From contig JAJNQB010000019.1 in NCBI GenBank assembly GCA_021155045.1, forward strand, positions 1 to 64,000: a DNA stretch of 64,000 bases, written 5' to 3'. The notes below the pieces were generated by a model that was not told the DNA's origin, searched no databases, and worked only from the letters and a program-made list of their open reading frames with translations. The stretch's first letter is position 1; each line of letters begins with the position of its first letter. Both the position numbers and the translations under genes were made by a program. Positions 44,085 through 51,941 of the stretch are shown one piece after another. The stretch is from Arcticibacter sp. (GTDB lineage: Bacteria > Bacteroidota > Bacteroidia > 2-12-FULL-35-15).

Positions 44085-45482
44085 ATGCAGCACGAATCAC
44101 AAATAAGAGAGCCGTTAATTATTGGGAATAAATCATATCATCAGATTACAGAAGATATTGTAAGACCAATTGAAGGCAAAGCCTCAAAGTATTGGTATAT
44201 GCTTTTAACTATTTCCATTATTTGTTTCCTGTGGGGAATATTTTGTTTAGCCTACACAATAGGTACGGGTATTGGTGTTTGGGGGTCTAATAATGGTGTT
44301 GATTGGGCTTTTGATATCACAAACTTTGTATGGTGGATTGGTATTGGTCACGCAGGAACATTAATTTCTGCTGTATTATTATTATTTCGCCAAAAATGGA
44401 GAATGGCAATAAATCGTGCAGCAGAAGCGATGACAATCTTTGCCGTAATGTGTGCAGCAATTTTTGTTTTGTTACATACAGGTCGCCCATGGCTAGATTA
44501 TTGGTTGTTTCCATTGCCAAATCAATTCGGGTCCTTATGGGTAAATTTTAACTCGCCCTTAATGTGGGACGTTTTTGCAGTATCAACTTATTTTTCTGTA
44601 TCACTAGTTTTTTGGTACACAGGATTAGTTCCCGATTTTGCAATGATTAGAGATAGAGCAACAAAACCTTTAGCAAAAAAAATATACAGTATTTTAAGTT
44701 TTGGTTGGGGCGGTAGTGTTCGTCATTGGAGTCGTTTCGAAGAGGTATCTTTAGTGCTAGCTGGATTATCTACACCACTTGTATTCTCGGTTCACTCCAT
44801 CGTATCTACCGACTTTGCAACCTCAATTCTTCCTGGTTGGCATACTACTATTTTCCCTCCGTATTTCGTTGCTGGAGCAGTATTTTCAGGTTTTGCAATG
44901 GTACTTACGTTATTGATAATTTTAAGAAAAATATACAATCTTGAAAATTATATTACCATTAAACATATTGAGTACATGAATATTGTTATTATTGTAACAG
45001 GTTCAATCGTGGGAGTGGCTTATCTAACAGAGTTATTTATTTCTTGGTATTCAGGTGTTGAATACGAACAATATGCTTTCTTGAATCGTGCTACAGGTCC
45101 ATATTGGTGGGCGTATGCAGCCATGATGACATGTAATGTTGTTTCACCTCAACTTTTCTGGTTTAAAAAATTAAGAACAAATCTTACGTTTACATTTATT
45201 ATGTCAATTGTAGTAAACATAGGGATGTGGTTCGAACGATTTGTAATTATTGTGCCTACATTATGTCGTACTTTTTTACCATCAACATGGAATATGTATT
45301 CCCCATCTTTTGTTGATTGGGGGATTTATACAGGAACAATAGGAATGTTTTTTACTTTTTTCCTATTATTTACCCGCTATTTTCCAGTAATAGCACAAGC
45401 AGAGTTAAAATCAATTTTAAAATCATCAGGACAAGAGCATAAAGAAAAACATGCCGCAAGTGATCATGCGGCTCATCACTAA
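44085..45482 (+). CDS. actC: Alternative complex III subunit ActC, NrfD-like quinol-binding membrane protein
   Basis: A 465-residue integral membrane subunit with about ten spans, homologous to polysulfide reductase NrfD. It is thought to hold a quinol-binding site on the periplasmic side. Recognisable parts: WWIGIGHAGTLISAVLLLFRQKWR, MWDVFAVSTYFSVS, LAGLSTPLVFSVHSIVSTDF and PGWHTTIFPPYFVAGA. The C-terminus is hydrophilic and His-rich. It follows actB by 47 bases. Confidence 0.94.
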   Translation: MQHESQIREPLIIGNKSYHQITEDIVRPIEGKASKYWYMLLTISIICFLWGIFCLAYTIGTGIGVWGSNNGVDWAFDITNFVWWIGIGHAGTLISAVLLLFRQKWRMAINRAAEAMTIFAVMCAAIFVLLHTGRPWLDYWLFPLPNQFGSLWVNFNSPLMWDVFAVSTYFSVSLVFWYTGLVPDFAMIRDRATKPLAKKIYSILSFGWGGSVRHWSRFEEVSLVLAGLSTPLVFSVHSIVSTDFATSILPGWHTTIFPPYFVAGAVFSGFAMVLTLLIILRKIYNLENYITIKHIEYMNIVIIVTGSIVGVAYLTELFISWYSGVEYEQYAFLNRATGPYWWAYAAMMTCNVVSPQLFWFKKLRTNLTFTFIMSIVVNIGMWFERFVIIVPTLCRTFLPSTWNMYSPSFVDWGIYTGTIGMFFTFFLLFTRYFPVIAQAELKSILKSSGQEHKEKHAASDHAAHH

Positions 45483-45505
45483 ATTAAAAAATAAGATTAA
45501 GAAAT

Positions 45506-46024
45506 ATGAGTAAAGCTGTAATACATGCGATATTTGATGACGAAGTACCATTAATGGATATTGCAAAGACTTTTCGCTCCAAAGGAGTTCATATTAAGGA
45601 TATTTTTACACCTTTTCCCGTTCATGGACTTGATGTAGCAATAGGAGTTCCAAGAACAAGAATAGCAATATGTGCTTTTATTTATGGATTAACTGGTGCT
45701 TTGCTTGCTACACTTATGACATGGTATATGATGGTAAGCGATTGGCCAACAGATATTGGTGGTAAACCTAGCTTTGAGTATTTTATGAATATGCCAGCAT
45801 TTATACCTATTACTTTTGAATCAACAGTATTGTGCGCAGCACATGGGATGGTTATTACATATTATTTAAGATGTTGGATGCTACCAGGAGTAAAGGCTAA
45901 AAACCCAGATCCAAGAACAACGGATGATAAATTTTTAATGATTATCGAAACAATAGATAGCAATAAAGCAGACGTTGAACAAATGCTCAAAAAAGGAGGA
46001 GCAACTGAAATTCACTATAAATAA
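45506..46024 (+). CDS. actD: Alternative complex III subunit ActD (DUF3341)
   Basis: A 172-residue subunit with two membrane spans (around residues 55-80 and 100-125). A soluble N-terminal part (AIFDDEVPLMDIAKTFRSKG, PFPVHGLDVAIGVPRTRI) has the DUF3341 pattern. It is a structural part of the complex and carries no cofactor. It is in the conserved order between actC and actE. Confidence 0.92.
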   Translation: MSKAVIHAIFDDEVPLMDIAKTFRSKGVHIKDIFTPFPVHGLDVAIGVPRTRIAICAFIYGLTGALLATLMTWYMMVSDWPTDIGGKPSFEYFMNMPAFIPITFESTVLCAAHGMVITYYLRCWMLPGVKAKNPDPRTTDDKFLMIIETIDSNKADVEQMLKKGGATEIHYK

Positions 46025-46052
46025 AAAATTTCTAAAGAATATTTCTAATAAT

Positions 46053-46682
46053 ATGAACAGAAAAAAAATAAAATTTATTTCATTAATGACCATATTTGGA
46101 TCCATTGTTTTTGGCTTCTCATCATGTTCAAAACACAATGAAAACAGTCCAGGCGTGGAATTTATGCCTGATATGTACCGTTCCCCATCGTTGGAAAGTA
46201 ATTTGGCTTATGTAAATAAAAAAGGAGACACTATTCAAACAAATAGAACTCCAGTAGCAGGATCAATAGCAAGAGGATATATACCTTATGGCTATGCTAA
46301 TACTCCTGAAGGCTATGAGTCAGCAGGAATAAATCTTCATAATCCATTAGAAAAAAATGAAATACATTTAGCACAAGGAGAAGTGTTGTATGGTAAATTT
46401 TGCGTTCATTGTCATGGAACAACTGGAGAAGGGGATGGACTTGTAGCAGACAAATTGCCTGGAGCGCCTCCATCGTACAAAGGAGCATTAAAAACATTAC
46501 CAGAAGGTAAAATATTTCATTCGATTACTTACGGAAAAGGCTTGATGGGAGCACATGCATCACAACTTACAAAAGATGAGAGATGGAAAATTACGATGTA
46601 TGTTTTGAAGCTACAAGGAAATGACCCATTGGCTCCAGTTACAGCAGTTGTTGTAGACTCAACAGCAAAAAAAATAAAATAA
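46053..46682 (+). CDS. actE: Alternative complex III subunit ActE, monoheme cytochrome c lipoprotein
   Basis: A 209-residue lipoprotein (SIVFGFSSCSKHN) with one heme site, FCVHCHGTTGEGDG, and an axial Met probably in KGLMGAHASQLTKDERW. I use ATG 46053; the frame opens earlier, but that part overlaps actD and lacks a signal peptide. GVEFMPDMYRSPSLES near the N-terminus is typical of ActE. It hands electrons on towards the oxidase together with ActA. Confidence 0.92.
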   Translation: MNRKKIKFISLMTIFGSIVFGFSSCSKHNENSPGVEFMPDMYRSPSLESNLAYVNKKGDTIQTNRTPVAGSIARGYIPYGYANTPEGYESAGINLHNPLEKNEIHLAQGEVLYGKFCVHCHGTTGEGDGLVADKLPGAPPSYKGALKTLPEGKIFHSITYGKGLMGAHASQLTKDERWKITMYVLKLQGNDPLAPVTAVVVDSTAKKIK

Positions 46683-46716
46683 GGATACGCTAAGATTTAA
46701 AGAAACAAAATTTAAT

Positions 46717-47955
46717 ATGAGTAATACAAATTATACGTTCAAAAGCTCAACCAGAAACATAGCATTTGGTTTAATGGGTATAGGTTTAATTACTATTATA
46801 GCAGGCTTTTTAACAGACCATGCACCAGAAGGCGTTAGTCATGAAGAATATAATCACACAAGGGTGTGGGCAAATCTTTTGGTAAACGGATATTTTTATT
46901 TGGGAATAGGTTTGTTAGCAACATTTTTTATGGCATTGCAATATGCTGCTGAGGTGGCTTGGTCAGTTGCGGTTAAGCGTGTTTACGAAGCAATATCAAG
47001 CTATTTACCTGTTGGTGCTGTAATAATGTTTCTAATTTTCTTGGCAGGACAATTACATATGCACCACCTATATCACTGGATGGATGCGGATACGATTAAT
47101 CCAGATTCGCCTAAATACGATGAAGTAATTGCAAACAAACACGGATATTTTGGAGCAGGAAACTGGTTTTTTTGGTTAAGAACAATTGCTTACCTAGTTA
47201 TTTGGAGTCTGTTTCAAAGAGGATTCCGCAAACGCTCGTTAGAAGAAGATTTACAAGGCGGAACAGCTATCCACTATAAAAACATGGGTAAAGCAGCAGT
47301 GTTTTTGGTATTCTTTGCCGTTACTTCTTCAACTTCATCTTGGGATTGGATGATGAGTTTAGACGTACATTGGTTCTCTACTATGTATGGTTGGTATGCA
47401 TTTTCTGGAATGTGGATTAGCGCAATGATTACGATAATAATGGTTACACTTTATTTAAAACGCAGAGGATATTTAGAACAAGTTAACGAAAGCCATATTC
47501 ACGATATTGGAAAATGGATGTTTGCAGTTAGTTTCCTTTGGAGTTATTTATGGTTTATGCAATTTATGTTGATTTGGTACACAAACATTCCAGAAGAAAT
47601 CATTTATTTTCAAGAGCGCCTACACGATTTTGGATACATGGGATTAATGTGGACTGTGTTTATACTAAACTTTGTTTTCCCGATGATATTATTAATGAGT
47701 CGTGATTCAAAACGCAATTATTTTTTCTTAATATTTGTTGGAAGCATCATTTTTATAGGACATTGGTTAGACGTATTTATGATGGTAATGCCAGCAACAG
47801 TTAAAGGAAACTGGCATTTAGGATGGCTAGAAATAGGAATGGCATTAGGCTTTTTGGGATTGTTAATATTTGTAATTAACAGAGCACTTACAAAAGCTCC
47901 GTTGATGGTACAAAAACATCCTTACTTAGAAGAATCATTACACCACCATTATTAA
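46717..47955 (+). CDS. actF: Alternative complex III subunit ActF, quinol:cytochrome c oxidoreductase membrane subunit
   Basis: A 412-residue membrane protein with about ten spans, related to ActC/NrfD. Characteristic parts: VTSSTSSWDWMMSLDVHWFSTM, FSGMWISAMITIIMVTLYL, and MQFMLIWYTNIPEEIIYF. It lies 34 bases after actE and is followed by the cytochrome oxidase genes, consistent with the ACIII-aa3 supercomplex described in Flavobacterium johnsoniae. Confidence 0.93.
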   Translation: MSNTNYTFKSSTRNIAFGLMGIGLITIIAGFLTDHAPEGVSHEEYNHTRVWANLLVNGYFYLGIGLLATFFMALQYAAEVAWSVAVKRVYEAISSYLPVGAVIMFLIFLAGQLHMHHLYHWMDADTINPDSPKYDEVIANKHGYFGAGNWFFWLRTIAYLVIWSLFQRGFRKRSLEEDLQGGTAIHYKNMGKAAVFLVFFAVTSSTSSWDWMMSLDVHWFSTMYGWYAFSGMWISAMITIIMVTLYLKRRGYLEQVNESHIHDIGKWMFAVSFLWSYLWFMQFMLIWYTNIPEEIIYFQERLHDFGYMGLMWTVFILNFVFPMILLMSRDSKRNYFFLIFVGSIIFIGHWLDVFMMVMPATVKGNWHLGWLEIGMALGFLGLLIFVINRALTKAPLMVQKHPYLEESLHHHY

Positions 47956-48005
47956 TCAAAAAAGAGTAAATAAACAATTAACGAATTTAACAATTCAGAA
48001 ATAGT

Positions 48006-49025
48006 ATGATAAAGTTTTTAATTTACGTTGCCATCGTTTTAACAATAGTTGCAGTTGGCTATTTAGTTCGAGTGTTTGAACTTGCACAAGCGTTAAAAGG
48101 AAAAAAATCGGAAAAAATTACCGAAAGCGATAACAAATTAATGGGCAGATTTATGCTTATTTTTTTACTTTGCTTATTCGCCTTTTGTGCATGGCAATTA
48201 AAAGAATATGGTCCACGAATGTTGCCAGAATCAGCTTCAGAACACGGAATTGTTTTAGATACACTAATGAATTACAATATGTTATTAATATGGATAGTAT
48301 TTGTATTTACACAAATATTATTATTTTATTTTGCATATAAGTACTACGGAAGAAAAGGGAATGTTGCAAAATATTTTCCGCATAACAATAAATTAGAAAT
48401 GCTTTGGACCATTGTGCCAGCAATAGTTTTGGCTTTCATTATTATTTTTGGTATTAAATCTTGGGCAAAAATTACAGACGTAGCATCAAACGAAGCAATT
48501 GTGATTGAACTGTATTCAAAACAATTTGATTGGACTGGGCGCTATGCAGGTAAAGATAATACACTAGGAGCAGCAAACTACAAACTTATTACCGGAATAA
48601 ATGAATTAGGATTAGATTCTATATCACAAGCTGGAATGGATGATGTTGTTGTAAAAAATGAATTACACATACCAATTGGAAAAGAAGTTGAGTTCAAGTT
48701 CCGCTCTCGTGACGTAATTCACAGTGCATACTTCCCTCATTTCAGAGCACAAATGAATACAGTGCCAGGAATGACAACCATGTTACACTTCACCCCAATT
48801 ATTACAACAGCCGAAATGCGTGAAAAAACAAAGAATCCAAATTTCGACTATATTTTGTTATGTAATAAAATTTGCGGGAACAGTCATTACAACATGCAAA
48901 TGACAATTGTTGTAGAATCAGAAGAAGAATACAATAAATGGTTGGATGGCAAAAAACCATTCTTTGGTGTAAAAACAGCAGAAATACCAAAAGAAGAAGT
49001 CAAAACAGAAGTAGCAGAAAAATAA
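48006..49025 (+). CDS. coxB: Cytochrome c oxidase subunit II (CuA)
   Basis: A 339-residue subunit with an N-terminal span, then two membrane spans (~45-65 and 85-110 regions) and a periplasmic cupredoxin domain. CuA ligands are in CNKICGNSHYNMQM near residue 295 and an upstream His in DVIHSAYFPHFRAQMN. The usual CxExC glutamate is replaced by lysine (CNKIC); that residue binds copper by its backbone carbonyl, so function should be kept. It takes electrons from complex III. The C-terminal ~20 residues are charged. Confidence 0.93.
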   Translation: MIKFLIYVAIVLTIVAVGYLVRVFELAQALKGKKSEKITESDNKLMGRFMLIFLLCLFAFCAWQLKEYGPRMLPESASEHGIVLDTLMNYNMLLIWIVFVFTQILLFYFAYKYYGRKGNVAKYFPHNNKLEMLWTIVPAIVLAFIIIFGIKSWAKITDVASNEAIVIELYSKQFDWTGRYAGKDNTLGAANYKLITGINELGLDSISQAGMDDVVVKNELHIPIGKEVEFKFRSRDVIHSAYFPHFRAQMNTVPGMTTMLHFTPIITTAEMREKTKNPNFDYILLCNKICGNSHYNMQMTIVVESEEEYNKWLDGKKPFFGVKTAEIPKEEVKTEVAEK

Positions 49026-49049
49026 TAACCGAAAAAAGAATATACGATT

Positions 49050-50864
49050 ATGTCAATGGAAAATCACGGTCATCAAACACATCACGAAAATCATGGTCAT
49101 CACGATGAACATCATCATGAAGAGTCATTTGTGAGTAAATACATTTTTAGTATGGATCACAAAACCATTTCTCGTCAGTTTTTAATAACTGCCGTTATAA
49201 TGGCTACTTTGGCAATGGTAATGTCTCTTTTGTTTCGTTTGCAATTAGCTTGGCCAGGAGAAAAATTTGCTGTTATTAACTGGATGCTTGGCGACAAATG
49301 GGGAAAAGATGGTATTCTTGACCCAGGAATGTATATGGCGCTTGTAACCATACACGGAACAGTAATGGTATTTATGGTATTAACAGGCGGATTGAGTGGA
49401 ACATTCAGTAACTTACTGATACCTTATCAAATTGGAGCACGTGATATGGCATCAGGATTTTTGAATATGCTTTCTTATTGGTTCTTCTTTTTATCAAGTG
49501 CTGTAATGATGTCCGCTTTCTTTATTGAAACAGGACCTGCATCTGGAGGGTGGACAGTTTACCCCCCATTAAGCGCATTGCCACAAGCAATGGAAGGTTC
49601 TAGGCTGGGGATGACATTGTGGTTGGTGTCAATGAGTCTTTTCATTGTATCATCACTATTAGGAGGCTTAAATTATATTGTTACTGTCATCAACTTGCGT
49701 ACAAAAGGGATGAGCATGACTCGCTTACCTTTAACTATCTGGGCATTTTTTGTAACAGCTATTTTAGGAGTACTCTCTTTCCCTGTTTTATTATCTGCAG
49801 CATTACTATTAATATTTGATCGTAGCTTTGGAACCTCATTTTATTTGTCAGATATTTATATTGGTGGACAAGCATTAGAACAAACTGGAGGAAGTCCCAT
49901 TTTATTTCAACATTTATTTTGGTTCTTAGGACATCCAGAAGTTTACATTATTATCCTTCCAGCACTTGGAATTACATCTGAAATCATTTCGGTAAATTCA
50001 CGTAAACCTATTTTTGGTTACCGTGCAATGATCGGTTCCATTATGGCGATTGGTTTTCTTTCGTTTATTGTATGGGGGCATCACATGTATATTACAGGAA
50101 TGAATCCATTTTTAGGTTCCGTATTTGTATTTACTACGCTACTAATTGCTATACCATCAGCAGTAAAAGCATTTAATTATATTACAACATTATGGAAAGG
50201 AAATATTCGTTTTTCACCAGCAATGTTATTTGCAATAGGTTTGGTATCTACGTTTATTTCAGGGGGGTTAACAGGAATTATCCTTGCCGATTCAGCATTA
50301 GATATTCCAGTACACGATACCTATTTTGTGGTTGCCCATTTTCATATTGTAATGGGTGTGTCAGCAATTTTAGGAATGTTGGCTGGAGTTTATCATTGGT
50401 TTCCAAAATTATTTTTACGTCACATGAATAAAAAATTAGGATATATTCACTTTTGGGGAACATTTATTTCTGCCTACGGAGTATTCTTCCCAATGCACTT
50501 TATAGGGTTAGCGGGTGTACCAAGAAGGTATTATGATAACACAGCATTTCCTATGTTTGATAATTTGGTGGATATAAACATACTGATTACAGCATTTGCA
50601 TTTTTAGGAGCAATGGCACAGGTGCTATTCTTGTTCAATTTTTTCTATTCAATGTTCCGTGGACCAAAATCAGAAGTAAATCCTTGGGGAGCAAACACAT
50701 TGGAGTGGACAACACCTATGGCGCATACACACGGCAACTGGCCAGGAGCATTGCCAACAGTTCACCGTTGGCCTTATGATTACAGCAAACCAGGTAAAGA
50801 ACACGACTTTGTACCGCAAACAGTTCCATTAGCCGAAGGCGAATTGGATGAAGGAGGACATTGA
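49050..50864 (+). CDS. coxA: Cytochrome c oxidase subunit I, heme-copper A-type
   Basis: Catalytic subunit (604 residues, about 12 spans) that reduces oxygen to water and pumps protons. Heme and CuB ligands: IHGTVMVFMVL, FLGHPEVYIIILP (CuB His with cross-linked Tyr, and the Glu typical of A1-type oxidases), WGHHMYITGM, and VAHFHIVMG. The first ~25 residues are unusually His-rich (HGHQTHHENHGHHDEHHHEE) and could bind metal. Subunits III and IV are not adjacent. A strong terminator follows the stop codon. Confidence 0.96.
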   Translation: MSMENHGHQTHHENHGHHDEHHHEESFVSKYIFSMDHKTISRQFLITAVIMATLAMVMSLLFRLQLAWPGEKFAVINWMLGDKWGKDGILDPGMYMALVTIHGTVMVFMVLTGGLSGTFSNLLIPYQIGARDMASGFLNMLSYWFFFLSSAVMMSAFFIETGPASGGWTVYPPLSALPQAMEGSRLGMTLWLVSMSLFIVSSLLGGLNYIVTVINLRTKGMSMTRLPLTIWAFFVTAILGVLSFPVLLSAALLLIFDRSFGTSFYLSDIYIGGQALEQTGGSPILFQHLFWFLGHPEVYIIILPALGITSEIISVNSRKPIFGYRAMIGSIMAIGFLSFIVWGHHMYITGMNPFLGSVFVFTTLLIAIPSAVKAFNYITTLWKGNIRFSPAMLFAIGLVSTFISGGLTGIILADSALDIPVHDTYFVVAHFHIVMGVSAILGMLAGVYHWFPKLFLRHMNKKLGYIHFWGTFISAYGVFFPMHFIGLAGVPRRYYDNTAFPMFDNLVDINILITAFAFLGAMAQVLFLFNFFYSMFRGPKSEVNPWGANTLEWTTPMAHTHGNWPGALPTVHRWPYDYSKPGKEHDFVPQTVPLAEGELDEGGH

Positions 50865-50882
50865 TTAAAAAATATTAATTGT

Positions 50883-50917
50883 AAAAAATCCCGCTCAAAT
50901 AGAGTGGGATTTTTTTG
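50883..50917 (+). terminator. Rho-independent terminator of the act-cox operon
   Basis: aaaaaatcccgctc and gagtgggatttttt form a 14-bp stem with a small loop, 18 bases after the coxA stop. Confidence 0.9.
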
Positions 50918-50980
50918 TTTTCACGAATTGTACTATTTTAGAGTACTATTTCTTACTAAGTATTGGTATAATCTAAAAAA

Positions 50981-51379
50981 ATGAATACATATTTAACAGC
51001 ACTTGGATGGTGGAATTTGGTTGGTTGTATTTTTATGTTAGCCTTCTTTAATGAAAATTTTGGCAAAAAAGTATTAAACGATTGGACCCAAATATTTAAC
51101 ACGCCCTACAAAGTAGGTTATTGGGAAAAATTTTGGTTGTCGTGGGTAATTGGGCTTAATATATTTTTTGCTCTAGTAAATATCTTTGCAGCTCAATGGG
51201 AGCTCAACGAGCTAAAAATTTTATGTGTAGTTTTTGATATACTTGCGTACTTGCTTTTTATCTTACTTACAATATGGGGAGTTATATCAAAAAGAACAGG
51301 AGCAGGAATATATAGTGTATTTGTTATTTTTATTGTTTGGCTTTTTTGGGGCATAATTTCTCTTATTAAAATTATTTAA
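50981..51379 (+). CDS. Small integral membrane protein, function unknown
   Basis: A 132-residue protein with four predicted spans (around residues 8-22, 50-70, 80-100 and 108-128). Aromatic residues are common, with motifs YKVGYWEKFWLSWVIGLNIFFA and GVISKRTGAGIY. It follows coxA but lies beyond the terminator, so it has its own transcription. I do not recognise the family; no catalytic motif is visible. Confidence 0.65.
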   Translation: MNTYLTALGWWNLVGCIFMLAFFNENFGKKVLNDWTQIFNTPYKVGYWEKFWLSWVIGLNIFFALVNIFAAQWELNELKILCVVFDILAYLLFILLTIWGVISKRTGAGIYSVFVIFIVWLFWGIISLIKII

Positions 51380-51387
51380 TCTAAAAT

Positions 51388-51720
51388 GAAAAAAGTATTA
51401 TTGTTTGTGCCTTGCCTATAACTTGTATATAGGTCTGACAAAACCATCCTTTTGCACCCAATTTTGGGTAGATAGGTCTGATAATCGTCAGACTTTATTC
51501 TATTATCAAATGTATTAAAATTAACTTATAAATCATCAAACGGAGAAGCAACTTTCTGAATACTCTATGTGTTAAACTCAATTTTAATCTTCCATACTTA
51601 TTTGGATTTTTCTTTAAGCCTTTGTGCGTGCGTATTTCCAATTTTTCGTGAACATTTCGTAGACATTTTGGTGCAGAAGAATACAGAAGAGTGCGCAGGA
51701 AGGCGAATTATGGGCTTCCT
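51388..51720. other. Non-coding stretch with a truncated signal-peptide-like start and small hairpins
   Basis: No credible gene lies between 51380 and the tRNA terminator at 51726. An ATG at 51388 opens MKKVLLFVPCLTCI and then stops at once, looking like the signal of a lost lipoprotein or exported protein. taggtctga occurs twice (about 51430 and 51474), the second within the hairpin GTCTGAtaatcgTCAGAC (51476-51493). I see nothing identifiable in 51540-51720. Confidence 0.3.
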
Positions 51721-51725
51721 CAAAT

Positions 51726-51761
51726 AAAAAACCCTTGAAAACGGTTGTATTCAAGGGTTTT
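51726..51761 (-). terminator. Rho-independent terminator of tRNA-Cys
   Basis: cccttgaa and ttcaaggg with flanking A and T runs form a long stem immediately downstream (minus strand) of the tRNA. Confidence 0.85.
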
Positions 51762-51835
51762 TGGAGGTCCCGTGCGGATTCGAACCGCAGTAGGAGCTTT
51801 TGCAGAGCTCAGCCTAGCCACTCGGCCACAGGACC
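51762..51835 (-). tRNA. tRNA-Cys (anticodon GCA)
   Basis: A 74-base tRNA on the minus strand. The acceptor stem GGTCCTG pairs with CGGGACC. The D arm is GCCGAGTGGCTAGGC. The anticodon stem GAGCT/AGCTC holds the loop CTGCAAA, so the anticodon is GCA. The T arm is TGCGGTTCGAATCCGCA. The discriminator base is U, as expected for tRNA-Cys, and CCA is encoded. A TATTTTTG element lies upstream and a terminator downstream, so it is transcribed alone. Confidence 0.96.
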
Positions 51836-51853
51836 TTATTTTTTAAAAGCCCA

Positions 51854-51861
51854 CAAAAATA
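51854..51861 (-). promoter_or_regulatory. Bacteroidota -7 element (TATTTTTG) of tRNA-Cys
   Basis: TATTTTTG fits TAnnTTTG and lies 18 bases before the mature 5' end. Confidence 0.45.
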
Positions 51862-51941
51862 AGAAAATTCGGGAAATAAAATTTATTTTTTTATCTTCTT
51901 AAAAAGATGGAGTATTTATGAAAGGAAATAACAACATATCG

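Noticed and set aside
45975..46052. Longer start for ActE
   Set aside because: It overlaps actD in another frame, and a lipoprotein signal starts at 46053.
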